A stretch of DNA of 64,000 nt from positions 1,921,001 to 1,985,000 of the forward strand of contig NZ_AP023423.1 of the NCBI RefSeq assembly GCF_021654335.1, given 5' to 3'. Below are positions 19,570 through 29,520 of this stretch, piece after piece. The translations under genes were made by a program, and so were the position numbers. This DNA comes from Sideroxyarcus emersonii. GTDB lineage: Bacteria; Pseudomonadota; Gammaproteobacteria; Burkholderiales; Gallionellaceae. Position 1 is the stretch's first letter. Every line of letters begins with the position of its first letter. A model generated the notes under the pieces. The model worked only from the letters and a program-made list of their open reading frames with translations. It was not told the origin of the DNA and did not search any database.

Positions 19570-20013
19570 TCACTCCGCACGGACCAGCAGCACCGGCACG
19601 GTTGCCACGCGCACCAGCCCTTCGGCAACGCTGCCCAGCAGCAGGCGGTTCAGTCCGGAACGCCCATGCGTGCCGATCACGATCAGGTCGGCAGGCCAAT
19701 GGCGCGCTTCGCTCTCGATCACGCTGGCGATGCGCTCGCCCTTGGCTTCGAGCAGCGCGGTCTCGGCCGACAACCCCGCCTGCTTCACCTGCTCAAGGGC
19801 CAGCGCCAGCGTGCGCTCCCCGGTGTTCCGCATGGCCGCCTGCAAGGAGGTGAAATCGATATACGCATAGCCTTCGGCATCGAGCAGGTAAATCTCTTCC
19901 AGCACGTAAACCAGGCGCAAACGCGCTTCGCGGTGCGCCAGCTTGATCGCTTCCTGCAATGCACACTCGGAAGTCTCGCTGCCGTCGACCGGAATCAGTA
20001 TGCGTTGGTACAT
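19570..20013 (-). CDS. UspA-family universal stress protein
   Basis: 147-aa single UspA domain. The ATP-binding signature is complete ([20 protein letters not shown], the G-2x-G-9x-G(S/T) pattern), with an N-terminal ILIPVDGSE and C-terminal [15 protein letters not shown] precedes the ATG. It is divergent from the Lon-like protease gene and the first member of a stress-gene block. Confidence 0.93.
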   Translation of the reverse strand: MYQRILIPVDGSETSECALQEAIKLAHREARLRLVYVLEEIYLLDAEGYAYIDFTSLQAAMRNTGERTLALALEQVKQAGLSAETALLEAKGERIASVIESEARHWPADLIVIGTHGRSGLNRLLLGSVAEGLVRVATVPVLLVRAE

Positions 20014-20182
20014 GGTGTCCTCCTTCCACGATACGGGCTGTTTTCATTCTATGCCTATTTTGCCCCAATGGAAGGCCTGTGGCAGTTTCGCAAATCGCGG
20101 TTGCCGCGGAGCCGCATATGGCGTTTAATCGAACCCACACGAGAGCGTTCGATATGCGAACCCGATACTGCGGAAACCAGCC

Positions 20183-22606
20183 ATGCCGACCCTGACCCTG
20201 TCCCCCGCCGAGCTCCGCCTCACGGTGGATCCCGCCACCCTCGGATTCTCCGACACTTCCGAATTGCTGGACCAGCAACTGCCGTGGATAGGCCAGGAGC
20301 GCGCCGAGATGGCCGCCCGCTTCGGCCTGCAGATGGACCAGCCCGGTTACAACCTGTTCGTGCTGGGCGAGGTCGGCAGCGGCCGCGCCTCGCTGCTCCA
20401 GCGCGCCATGCAGGATGCCGCCGCAAACCGGCAGGTGCCGCCCGACCTGTGCTACCTGTACAACTTCGATGCACCGGAGCGTCCGCGCGCGCTGCGCCTG
20501 CCCGCCGGCCAGGGACGCCTGCTGCGCCAGTTCATGGCGCAGATGATGAAGTCGCTGCAGAAGCAGATCCCGCAATGCCTGAACGGCCAGGAGTTCAAAT
20601 CCGAAAGCAAGCGCATCGAGGACAATTACAAGACCGAAGAAGCGAAAGTCTATGCGGAACTGGATGCCTACGCCGAAGCCCGCATGTTCACGCTGCATCG
20701 CGAAAGCGGGCACCTGGTATTCACCTACCGCGATGCCAGGGGCCACACGCTGACCGAAGAGGAGATGCTGGCCTTGCCGAAGGAAAACCGTGTCACCATC
20801 GATCATGCCGAACAGGAATTGCGCGTCGAGATCGCCCGCTATTTCGAGAAGACCGGCGCGATGGAGCGCATCAAGGACGAAGCCCTCGCCGCGTTGCGGC
20901 GCCAGGCCGTGAAGCCGCTGCTCGACATGCAGCTGCAGGAGATCCGCAACGGCCTGAAGAAACAGATCAAGGACTCGGTCAAGCTCGGCACCTACCTGGA
21001 ACAGGTGATGCATGACGTGCTCGGCAACATCGAGCTGTTTGAGGCACTGGATGCGGAAGACGACATCCGCCAGGAAGCGCTGCTCAAGGTGCTGTCCCGC
21101 TACCGGGTCAACCTGGTGGTCGACAACGACGGCCTCGCCGGCGCACCGGTGATCGTGGAAGACAACCCCCTGTTCCGCTCGCTGTTCGGCAGCATCGAAT
21201 ACCAGTCCGAGAACGATGTGCTGGTGACCGACTTCTCCCGCATCCGCGCAGGCAGCCTGCACAAGGCGCATGGCGGCTTCCTCATGCTGCATCTGCGCGA
21301 CCTGCTGAGCGACGGCCTGGTGTGGGAAAAACTGCGGCGCCTGCTGCGCAGCGGCAGGCTGCAGATCGAGGAGCCCGGCACCGCATTCACCCCCATTGCA
21401 ACGGTGTCGCTCGAACCCGAAGCGGTGGACGTCGACATCAAGATCGTGCTGGTCGGTTCGCGCGAACAATATTACGAACTGCAGGAAGAGGATCCGGAAT
21501 TCGCACGCCACTTCGCCGTCAAGGTGGATTTCGCGGAAAGCTTCTCGTCCAGCGCCGCGACGCGCCGTGCGACCGCGGCCTTCGTTGCGCACGCCTGCCG
21601 CCGGCTCGGGCTGCCGCATTTCTCCGCCGCCGCAGTCGCGCAGCTGCTGGAGGACGGACACCGCGAAGTAGACGACCAGTCGCGCCAGAGCGCGATCTTC
21701 GGACGTACCGAGTCGCTGGTGATGGAAAGCGCCGCACTATGCCGCGCCCGCGCAGGCCGACTGGTCGAAGCGGCCGACGTCGAGGCCGCCCTGGCAGCGC
21801 GCACGAAACGCCACGACTACCCGGAACAGCGGCTGCAGGAGGCCATCGCCGAAGGCGATGTGCTGATCGCGGTGCAAGGCGAAAAAGTGGGCCAGATCAA
21901 CGGACTGACCCAGGTGGACCTGTGGGACTACCGCTTCGGCTTCCCTGTCCGCATCACCGCGCGCACCCATGCCGGCGAAGACGGCCTGCTCAACATCGAG
22001 CGCGAAGTGGAAATGTCGGGGCCGATCCACGACAAGGGCGTGTTCATCCTCAACAATTACCTCTCCGCACTGTTCGCCCACAACGCACCGCTGGCGCTCA
22101 ACGCCGCCATCGTGTTCGAGCAGGAATATGAAGGGGTGGAAGGCGATTCCGCATCCTGCGCGGAACTCTATGCCCTGCTCTCGTCGCTGTCGGGCGTGCC
22201 GATCAGGCAAGGCATCGCAGTGACCGGTGCGGTCAACCAGCATGGCGAAGTCCTGCCGGTCGGCGGCATCAACGAGAAGATCGAAGGCTACTTCCGCGTG
22301 TGCACGACCGCCGGGCTGGATGGCAGGCAGGGAGTGCTGATCCCGCACCGCAACCGCCGCCACCTGATGCTGGAACGCAAGGTCATCCAGGCCGTCGAGC
22401 AAGGCCTGTTCCACATCCATACTGCGGAACACGTCAGCGCCGGCATCGAACTGCTCACCGGCCTGCCTGCAGGCGTCGCGAATGCGACCGGCAACTATCC
22501 GCATGGCAGCGTGCTGGGTCGGGCACAGCGTACCTTGCTGGCTTACCGTCGCGCCTGCCAGGCATCGGAACCGGCAAAATCCAGGCACAAGCATCTGCAC
22601 ACCTGA
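20183..22606 (+). CDS. LonB-type ATP-dependent protease
   Basis: Soluble AAA+ protease (807 aa). The N-terminal half has a P-loop-like GEVGSGRAS (about residues 56-64) and an AAA_32-type helical insertion. The Walker B/sensor region lies near HGGFLMLHLRDLL, and the C-terminal S16 Lon protease domain has the catalytic serine in EGDSASCAEL and lysine in GGINEKIEGYF. It lacks the LAN substrate domain of classical LonA, so it belongs to the 'putative ATP-dependent protease La' LonB-like group. The P-loop has R-A-S where K-(S/T) is usual, so ATP use should be checked. It is followed 72 bp later by the PRTase gene. Confidence 0.85.
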   Translation: MPTLTLSPAELRLTVDPATLGFSDTSELLDQQLPWIGQERAEMAARFGLQMDQPGYNLFVLGEVGSGRASLLQRAMQDAAANRQVPPDLCYLYNFDAPERPRALRLPAGQGRLLRQFMAQMMKSLQKQIPQCLNGQEFKSESKRIEDNYKTEEAKVYAELDAYAEARMFTLHRESGHLVFTYRDARGHTLTEEEMLALPKENRVTIDHAEQELRVEIARYFEKTGAMERIKDEALAALRRQAVKPLLDMQLQEIRNGLKKQIKDSVKLGTYLEQVMHDVLGNIELFEALDAEDDIRQEALLKVLSRYRVNLVVDNDGLAGAPVIVEDNPLFRSLFGSIEYQSENDVLVTDFSRIRAGSLHKAHGGFLMLHLRDLLSDGLVWEKLRRLLRSGRLQIEEPGTAFTPIATVSLEPEAVDVDIKIVLVGSREQYYELQEEDPEFARHFAVKVDFAESFSSSAATRRATAAFVAHACRRLGLPHFSAAAVAQLLEDGHREVDDQSRQSAIFGRTESLVMESAALCRARAGRLVEAADVEAALAARTKRHDYPEQRLQEAIAEGDVLIAVQGEKVGQINGLTQVDLWDYRFGFPVRITARTHAGEDGLLNIEREVEMSGPIHDKGVFILNNYLSALFAHNAPLALNAAIVFEQEYEGVEGDSASCAELYALLSSLSGVPIRQGIAVTGAVNQHGEVLPVGGINEKIEGYFRVCTTAGLDGRQGVLIPHRNRRHLMLERKVIQAVEQGLFHIHTAEHVSAGIELLTGLPAGVANATGNYPHGSVLGRAQRTLLAYRRACQASEPAKSRHKHLHT

Positions 22607-22678
22607 CCACATTGCGGTGCGGTTGCCGTCCAGCCTGCATGGCCTGTCGGACGCAGGCAGATTGGCAAGGAGAAGACC

Positions 22679-23311
22679 ATGATGATGTTTCGCGATCGCG
22701 ATGACGCTGCACGGCAGCTGGCAACCGCACTGGGACAATATCGCGGCCGCCATCCGCTGGTACTGGCGATTCCGCGCGGCGCCGTGCCGATGGGCCGGAT
22801 CATCGCCGATGCGCTGGAGGGGGAAGTGGACGTCGTGCTGGTGCGCAAGCTGCGTGCGCCCCGCAATCCCGAGTTCGCCATCGGGGCGGTGGACGAGACC
22901 GGCTGGACCTACCTCGGCGACTATGCAAAGCACGTGGCAGGGAGCCAGGAATACATCGATGCCGAGAAGGCGGCCCAGCTTGAGGTGATGCGCGAACGCC
23001 GTGCCAGCTATACCCCGGTGCGCCCGCCGCTCGACCCGGCTGGACGCATCGTGATCGTGGTGGACGACGGCCTGGCCACCGGTTCCACCATGATCGCCGC
23101 CCTGCATGCGCTGCGCGCGAAACATCCGCTGAAACTGGTCTGCGCCGTGCCGGTGGCCCCGCCGGATACGCTGGACAAGGTGCGCCCGTATGCCGACGAA
23201 GTGGTATGCCTGAGTGCGCCGGAAATGTTCTATGCGGTGGGACAGTTCTACCAGTCGTTCCCGCAGGTCAGCGACGGCGAGGTCATCAAGCTGCTGGGAG
23301 CGATGGCGTAG
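22679..23311 (+). CDS. Phosphoribosyltransferase-fold protein
   Basis: Type I PRTase fold of 210 aa with the PRPP-binding loop VVDDGLATGSTM. This family is commonly found next to dienelactone-hydrolase-like and stress genes and has no assigned base substrate. GGAGA lies before a run of three Met codons; MMFRDRD is an alternative start. It converges, six bases apart, with the hydrolase gene on the opposite strand. Confidence 0.85.
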   Translation: MMMFRDRDDAARQLATALGQYRGRHPLVLAIPRGAVPMGRIIADALEGEVDVVLVRKLRAPRNPEFAIGAVDETGWTYLGDYAKHVAGSQEYIDAEKAAQLEVMRERRASYTPVRPPLDPAGRIVIVVDDGLATGSTMIAALHALRAKHPLKLVCAVPVAPPDTLDKVRPYADEVVCLSAPEMFYAVGQFYQSFPQVSDGEVIKLLGAMA

Positions 23312-23317
23312 CAGCTC

Positions 23318-23944
23318 CTAAAGGTGGGCTGCGAACCACTCCGCAGCTGCGCCAGCCGCCTGTTGCAGCGTGCCCGGCTCCTCGAACAGGTGCGTCGCAC
23401 CTGGGACGAGGATGAGTTCCTTGTTGCAGGACATCAGCCCATACGCCTGCTGGTTCAACTCGATCACGCCGTAGTCGTCGGCACCGACGATCAGCAGCGT
23501 CGGTGCGGTCACGCTCGCCAGCGCCCGTTCTCCGGCCAGGTCGGGACGTCCGCCGCGCGACACCACCGCGGCGATCCTGCCGCCCATCTCCGCGGCCGCC
23601 TGCAAGGCCGCCGCCGCTCCCGTGCTGGCACCGAAATAGCCGAGCCGCAGCCCCTGCGTCCCGGGGTCGCCCTGCAGCCATGCGGTGGCCGCCAGCAACC
23701 GCCGCGTAAGCAGTGCGATATCGAAACGCGTATCGTAATCGCGGTCTTCTTCGCGGGTCAGCAGGTCGAACAGCAATGTGCCGATGCCGCGATGCTGCAA
23801 CACCCCCGCCACATAAGTGTTGCGCGGGCTGAAACGGCTGCTGCCGCTGCCATGCGCAAACAGCACCACGCCCCTCGCGCCCGGCGGCAGGACCAACTCG
23901 CCATCAAGTTCGACCGGGCCGGCGGGGATGCGTACGGTGCTCAT
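23318..23944 (-). CDS. Dienelactone-hydrolase-like alpha/beta hydrolase
   Basis: 208-aa hydrolase with oxyanion-side AHGSGSS and a nucleophile elbow in LGYFGASTGAAAAL (Ser of GAST). A late DDYG aspartate and GATHLFEEPG histidine complete the catalytic triad. The ATG start at MSTVRIP is chosen over an upstream TTG. Adjacent PRTase genes encode partners in many genomes, sometimes fused to this domain, so the convergent pairing may be functional. It is the last gene of the minus-strand stress operon. Confidence 0.8.
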   Translation of the reverse strand: MSTVRIPAGPVELDGELVLPPGARGVVLFAHGSGSSRFSPRNTYVAGVLQHRGIGTLLFDLLTREEDRDYDTRFDIALLTRRLLAATAWLQGDPGTQGLRLGYFGASTGAAAALQAAAEMGGRIAAVVSRGGRPDLAGERALASVTAPTLLIVGADDYGVIELNQQAYGLMSCNKELILVPGATHLFEEPGTLQQAAGAAAEWFAAHL

Positions 23945-23982
23945 CGGCAATGGGATTCTGAGCCAGCCTGCCCGGCTGCTGG

Positions 23983-24333
23983 CTAACCTTCGCTGCTGCG
24001 CCGCTCTTCATGCTTCTTGACGTCGCCGCGCAGCTTGCGGGCATAGTCCTCGAGCTGACGCTTGGCGGCATCGAAACCATCGCGCAGCGCGACATAGACA
24101 TCCTCGGCATGGTCACGGTTGACCACGATCTCGCCGCCAGCCACGCCGATGTCGATGCGCACGTTGAACTGCTTGCCCTGCTGGTGATGCTTGTGGGGCA
24201 TCTCGACCACGACCCGGCACGACATGATGTGATTGAAGAACTCGTCGAGTTTCTTCACCTTCTCGCGGATATGAGTCTCCAGCGCTGCAGACTGCTCGAA
24301 GTCACGAATGGTGATCTGTAATGGGATTTGCAT
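23983..24333 (-). CDS. HPF/RaiA ribosome hibernation factor
   Basis: 116-aa S30AE-domain protein that binds the small ribosomal subunit during stress. It begins MQIPLQITIRDFEQS and shows the beta-alpha-beta-beta-beta-alpha pattern, with basic VVEMPHKHHQQGK and DVYVALRDGFDAAKRQLEDY. GGAGAAG sits four bases from this ATG, which rules against the longer MNFGEEF start. It lacks the long-HPF dimerisation domain. It is probably a second hibernation factor beside the rpoN-linked one, which is not in the window. Confidence 0.88.
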   Translation of the reverse strand: MQIPLQITIRDFEQSAALETHIREKVKKLDEFFNHIMSCRVVVEMPHKHHQQGKQFNVRIDIGVAGGEIVVNRDHAEDVYVALRDGFDAAKRQLEDYARKLRGDVKKHEERRSSEG

Positions 24334-24379
24334 GAATTCTTCTCCAAAGTTCAAGTTGCCGTCGTACCGCCTCGTCCGC

Positions 24380-24880
24380 TCAGTGCTTCCAGTTCACCCG
24401 CAGCAGATTCTGCTCCGGGTTGTAGTGAAACTCCAGCTTGCCCTGGTACGCATGGTGCAACGCATCGCCGATACCGCGCGCCAGATGGATATCGGTGGTG
24501 GTCACCAGCGTACCCTGCTGGGTCTTCTCGATGGCCATGATACGCTGCAACGGATGCGTAGCCTTCTCCTTCGCTTCGTGATGGCGTATCTGCTGCAGCA
24601 CTTCCTGTTCATGCTGCGCAAAGAAATCCCCGCTCAGCGACACGTATCCCGCCGGAAAGCGGTCGCGCACCCGATGACAGGCCGGACAGTACGTCTGGTG
24701 TGCATCCTTCGGCTTGTCCAGCCATTGCCAGTGCCCGGCATGGTAAACGGCGCCGCAATCCGGACAGACCGTGGGCTCGGGCAGCTTGCCCTTGGTTTTA
24801 TAGGTATCGTGCACCGCCTCCTGCAGCAGCTGGTCGCGGCGCACGAGGTGAAACCCGGGGGGATGTGATGGGTAAGTCAT
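24380..24880 (-). CDS. BCAM0308-family zinc-ribbon protein
   Basis: 166-aa protein with a zinc-ribbon CPDCG...CPACH (about residues 39-68), a helical HEAKEKATHPLQRIMAIEK stretch and a C-terminal beta region. It resembles the BCAM0308 family, named from the low-oxygen-activated locus of Burkholderia cenocepacia, and recalls the NMD3-type N-terminal zinc fold. AGGAGG lies before the ATG at MTYPSHPPG. The role is unknown; linkage to HPF suggests ribosome-related stress function (inference). Confidence 0.75.
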   Translation of the reverse strand: MTYPSHPPGFHLVRRDQLLQEAVHDTYKTKGKLPEPTVCPDCGAVYHAGHWQWLDKPKDAHQTYCPACHRVRDRFPAGYVSLSGDFFAQHEQEVLQQIRHHEAKEKATHPLQRIMAIEKTQQGTLVTTTDIHLARGIGDALHHAYQGKLEFHYNPEQNLLRVNWKH

Positions 24881-24931
24881 GATTGCCTCCTCTGTGCCCT
24901 CCCCGTGCGATCCCACAGGGAAGGGAGTTGG

Positions 24932-25381
24932 TTACGATACCGAGACGTTGATCGATTTCGGTTTGGCCTTCGCGGATTTCGGCAGCGTGACATTCAGCAT
25001 GCCATCCTTGAATTCGGCCTTGACGGCGGACTCGTCCGCATCGTCCGGCACCCGGAAGCTGCGCACGAAGTTTCCATACGAGCACTCGACACGATGGAAC
25101 TTCTTGCCCTTCTCTTCCTTCTCCATCTTGCGCTCGCCCTGAATGGTGAGCATCCCGTCCTGGATGGTGACTTTGACATCCTCCTTTTTCACGCCGGGAA
25201 TCTCGCCCTTGACCGTGTATGCGGCATCGGTCTCGCTGATGTCGACGGAAGGCATCCAGTCCGCCACCGCCAGCATCTCGCTATCCGCTTCCGGACGGCC
25301 GACGGGGCGACCGAACATACGGTTCAAGCGGCTGGAAACGTCTTCCAGTTCCCTGAATGGATCCCATTTGATCAGATTCAT
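24932..25381 (-). CDS. Hsp20/alpha-crystallin small heat-shock protein
   Basis: 149-aa sHsp beginning MNLIKWDPFRELEDVSSRLNRMFGR. The alpha-crystallin domain spans about residues 45-140 with the GMLNVTLPK closing motif and a C-terminal Ile-x-Val. It holds unfolding proteins for ClpB/DnaK. AAGGAG precedes the ATG. It lies between a 23-codon candidate ORF and the BCAM0308-like gene in the minus-strand stress operon. Confidence 0.93.
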   Translation of the reverse strand: MNLIKWDPFRELEDVSSRLNRMFGRPVGRPEADSEMLAVADWMPSVDISETDAAYTVKGEIPGVKKEDVKVTIQDGMLTIQGERKMEKEEKGKKFHRVECSYGNFVRSFRVPDDADESAVKAEFKDGMLNVTLPKSAKAKPKSINVSVS

Positions 25382-25479
25382 GACAGCGCTCCTTTCACAG
25401 TAGTTCAAGAAAAGATCGTTGCCCCGCGGCGCGCTGACAGGCCTCAACAGACAAGCAGGCCTTGCGCGCCCGCAGGGTT

Positions 25480-25551
25480 TCAATCGATGAGGTAATGGTC
25501 GGGGTTGAATTCCCGGTTGCTGGCGATACTGCCTGTATTTTCCAGTTTCAT
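25480..25551 (-). CDS. Candidate 23-aa small protein
   Basis: Very short ORF beginning MKLENTG and ending DHYLID, preceded by GAGGAG six bases from the ATG, a near-ideal translation start. It lies in the otherwise gene-free 327 bp between the kinase/P-loop gene and hsp20. Acidic/polar, no TM. No family recognised; it may be a leader peptide or small stress protein. The call rests on the ribosome site and location only. Confidence 0.4.
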   Translation of the reverse strand: MKLENTGSIASNREFNPDHYLID

Positions 25552-25708
25552 GACGTTCTCCTCGGGCTGCAAAGTACGTACGACGAACAGAAAATCCTGC
25601 TCCTGCTTGTCACAGTATGCGCCTAAGAAAATCGCTGGCAAGTGTTGCAATTCGATCATTGCAGTCAAACAGTCAACTACTTGGCATGGGTATTCGCCGC
25701 CCCGCGCA

Positions 25709-27304
25709 TCACCGCGATGCGGCAACAAGCAAACTGCCGAGCTGCTCCCAGGCGCGCGCATTCGCCTCGCAGTCCGGCGCTTCCTCGCTCGTGAAAAACG
25801 CCGCGCATGCCAGCTCGGACTGCGCCAGCGGCTGCTGCCTGGATTGCAGCAAGTCCAGCACCGCCACATCCGCCTCCGAGGCATCGTTGCGGCGCAGCTG
25901 CACGCGTTCGCGCAGCACCGCATCGGATGCATGCAGCGACGCGATGGCGAACGGCACCGACATGCCCTGCGCCAGCCTGCGAAACGCCTCGCGCTCTTCC
26001 TGCCTTAGGAACGCCGCATCCACGATCACCGGCAGGCCCGCCAACAAGATGCCGCGCGCCAGTTCGTGCAGCCGCGCATAGGTTTGCCGGGTCGCCTCCG
26101 CACCGTAGATGTCGCCGACATGCGCACGGCTGCTCTCCAGCCCGCCCAGACCGAACAGCCGCTTGCGCTCGACATCGGAACGGATGCGGATGGCGCCCAA
26201 CTGCTGCAGCGCCAGCTGCGAGAACGTGGTCTTGCCCGAGCCGGGCAGGCCGTGCATGACGATCAGCGCCGGGCGATACCGGCCCAGGCATTGCCGCGCG
26301 AGCGCCAGATAACTGCGGCACGCTGCCAGTGCGGGTGCCCTGGCGTGTCTCGACATGCCGGGCTGCGCAGCCCGGAAGGCGCTGACCTTGGCGCGCACCG
26401 CCGCCCGATAGGCGAGATAGAAACGCAGCACAGATACGCCGCCGTAGTCGCCGCTGCCCTCCAGACAGCCGTTCAGCACGCGCCAGGCCAGCTCGGCCCG
26501 GTTGCGATGCAGCAGGTCCATCATCGGGAACGCGATCTCGTCCATCACATCGATCCAGCGCAGGTCCGGATTGAATTCGATGCAGTCGAACGGCACCGGT
26601 TGATCCCCGACCAGCACGATGTTGCCGAGATGCAGATCGCCGTGGCATTCGCGCACCCATCCCTGCTCCCGGCGCGCCTCGAAGGTCGCGCGGCATGCGG
26701 CGAATTCGGCCTCGGTGGCCGCTTCCAGCGCCGCGATCCCGTCCAGGTCCGCATCGTCGGCAAGCAGCAGGCGCAACTGTTCGAAGTTCTGCATCGCTGC
26801 GTTCCTGATCGACGCAGGCGTGCCGAATCCGGAACCCGGTGCCGCCGCCGGAATGGCGGCATGGAAACGGACGATGGCGGCAGCCAGGCTGTCGATGTGT
26901 CGCGCTTCGATCCTGCCGCGTTGCAGCGATTTGTCCATCAGGTCGGCGGAAACGAAGCGGCGCATCCTCACGGCATACTCGATCGCCGGCTGCATGCCGA
27001 ACTGCGGAATCTCCGCACTGCCGCCGATCGCCACCGTATCGAGATAGAGCTCGGGCGCGGTGCGCCGGTTGAGCCTGATCTCCTCCTCGCAGCATGATCG
27101 CCGCAATGACAGCGTCGAATAATCGAGGAAGCCCAGGTCGACCGCCTTCTTGATCTTGTAGGCATAACTGCCGGCCAGCAGCACCCACGAGATATGCGTC
27201 TCGATCACCTCCACCGACCGCGCGGCATGGGGATAGCGGCGCGGTTCGCGCAGCGCGGCGATGAGTCTTTGCTGGTTCGCGTACTGGCTCTGCAGGTCTT
27301 TCAT
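25709..27304 (-). CDS. APH-like kinase fused to P-loop ATPase
   Basis: 531-aa two-domain protein. Residues 1 to about 320 form an aminoglycoside-phosphotransferase-like fold with the catalytic motif CHGDLHLGNIVL and metal-site aspartate in PFDCIEFNPDLRWIDV. Residues about 345-525 form a P-loop (GLPGSGKTTFS), gluconate-kinase/zeta-toxin-like ATPase domain. Proteins of this COG2187+COG0645 architecture are common in stress islands, but their substrate is unknown. The start at MKDLQSQ lies 43 bp after the ClpX-like gene. Confidence 0.8.
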   Translation of the reverse strand: MKDLQSQYANQQRLIAALREPRRYPHAARSVEVIETHISWVLLAGSYAYKIKKAVDLGFLDYSTLSLRRSCCEEEIRLNRRTAPELYLDTVAIGGSAEIPQFGMQPAIEYAVRMRRFVSADLMDKSLQRGRIEARHIDSLAAAIVRFHAAIPAAAPGSGFGTPASIRNAAMQNFEQLRLLLADDADLDGIAALEAATEAEFAACRATFEARREQGWVRECHGDLHLGNIVLVGDQPVPFDCIEFNPDLRWIDVMDEIAFPMMDLLHRNRAELAWRVLNGCLEGSGDYGGVSVLRFYLAYRAAVRAKVSAFRAAQPGMSRHARAPALAACRSYLALARQCLGRYRPALIVMHGLPGSGKTTFSQLALQQLGAIRIRSDVERKRLFGLGGLESSRAHVGDIYGAEATRQTYARLHELARGILLAGLPVIVDAAFLRQEEREAFRRLAQGMSVPFAIASLHASDAVLRERVQLRRNDASEADVAVLDLLQSRQQPLAQSELACAAFFTSEEAPDCEANARAWEQLGSLLVAASR

Positions 27305-27347
27305 CGCTGGCGTATCGGCGTGAACATGGAAGTCGTCCTGACGCCGC

Positions 27348-28409
<1,062 letters not shown>

Positions 28410-28512
28410 CTACTGTCCTTGCAGTCTACCTTGAGAGTATCCTTGACGGCAAAACGAGCTGCCGCAGCCGACGCGCGCAGCCAACCACCAGGTCAGGATA
28501 CATTTCGTCGCG

Positions 28513-29208
28513 ATGAGTACAGACCTCCTATCCTTCCCGCCAGACCGCCGCCACCGATCGGGCACCGGCCCGGCATTGCAGCTGCTCCTGTCGATCATCG
28601 CCATCGTCCTGCTCGCTGCCTGCGGCAAACCCAAGGAAGAAGCCATCCCTGCCGGCAGTCATGTGCTGGCGCTGGGGGACAGCCTGACCGAAGGCGCAGG
28701 CGTGGCGCCCCAGGAAGCATGGCCCAGCCTGCTGGCAAGCAAGACCGGCTGGGTGGTGATCAACGGCGGCGTCAGCGGCGACACCAGCGGGGCGGCCCTG
28801 CAGCGCCTGCCCGCCCTGCTAGACCAGCATCAACCGGTGCTGGTCCTGGTGACCCTGGGCGGCAACGACATGCTGCGCCGTCTGCCGCAGCAAGAGACCA
28901 TCGCCAACCTGGAAAGGATCGTCGCACTGGTCCGGGCGCACGGAGCGAAACCGGTGCTGCTGGCAACGCCGAACCCGAGCCTGATGGGCGCGGTCTTCCA
29001 GCACCTGACGGCAGCGGATTTCTACCAGCAGCTGGCCGACGCGCAACAGGTCCCGCTGCTCAAGGATGAGATGGCCGGCGTCCTGTCCGACCCGCAACTG
29101 AAAGTCGACCAGCTGCACCCGAATGCCGCCGGGCATGTGCTGCTGGCGGAGAAGATCTTCAAGGATTTGCAGTCGCTCGGATACATCGGCCAGGATCGGA
29201 AATCATGA
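28513..29208 (+). CDS. SGNH/GDSL arylesterase lipoprotein (TesA-like)
   Basis: 231-aa esterase/lysophospholipase. The lipobox LLAAC puts lipidation at C37 after an unusually long basic n-region. The SGNH blocks are complete: GDSLTEG (S57), GGVSGDTS, GGNDM (N118) and DQLHPN (D199/H202). A start nearer the hydrophobic core is possible. Its last codons overlap the next gene (ATGA), indicating coupling. Confidence 0.88.
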   Translation: MSTDLLSFPPDRRHRSGTGPALQLLLSIIAIVLLAACGKPKEEAIPAGSHVLALGDSLTEGAGVAPQEAWPSLLASKTGWVVINGGVSGDTSGAALQRLPALLDQHQPVLVLVTLGGNDMLRRLPQQETIANLERIVALVRAHGAKPVLLATPNPSLMGAVFQHLTAADFYQQLADAQQVPLLKDEMAGVLSDPQLKVDQLHPNAAGHVLLAEKIFKDLQSLGYIGQDRKS

Positions 29209-29516
29209 CGAGCGCATGGTTCACCAGCAATCTCGGCGACGCGATGCTGGCCGGGGAAGCGTTAACCGGGCTGGAGGCGCTGTTCGGGTCGACATATGGA
29301 GATCCCGGGGAACACGGCAAGGCCGCGATCTTCATCCGCCACGAATCGGAAGGACGGCTGCATTGCGAGGTAAAAGCCTACTTCACCCCGGAGGCCGCCG
29401 CCGTGGCAAATGCGGTCGCCGCCGATCCCTGCGCCCAGCCCTCGCGCGACGGGCTGAGCCTGCTTGCCGGTTCCAGCTCCGCCTGGCTGGCCTACTTCCC
29501 CGACCGCGACGATTGA
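29205..29516 (+). CDS. Hypothetical protein, 103 aa
   Basis: Small soluble protein translationally coupled to the esterase gene (ATGA overlap). It has a mixed alpha/beta composition with AIFIRHESEGRLHCEVKAYF as a likely beta hairpin. No motif or family recognised. It converges with the histidine kinase gene four bases away. Confidence 0.65.
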   Translation: MTSAWFTSNLGDAMLAGEALTGLEALFGSTYGDPGEHGKAAIFIRHESEGRLHCEVKAYFTPEAAAVANAVAADPCAQPSRDGLSLLAGSSSAWLAYFPDRDD

Positions 29517-29520
29517 ATCG

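Noticed and set aside
19793..21661. Long minus-strand open frame over the Lon-like gene
   Set aside because: Overlaps a protease with intact S16 motifs and has no domain of its own.
25552..25932. N-terminal extension of the 23-codon ORF
   Set aside because: The same frame continues upstream into the kinase/P-loop gene on the same strand, but the peptide is Arg/Cys-rich and looks like a shadow; the SD-preceded ATG at 25551 is the only credible start.
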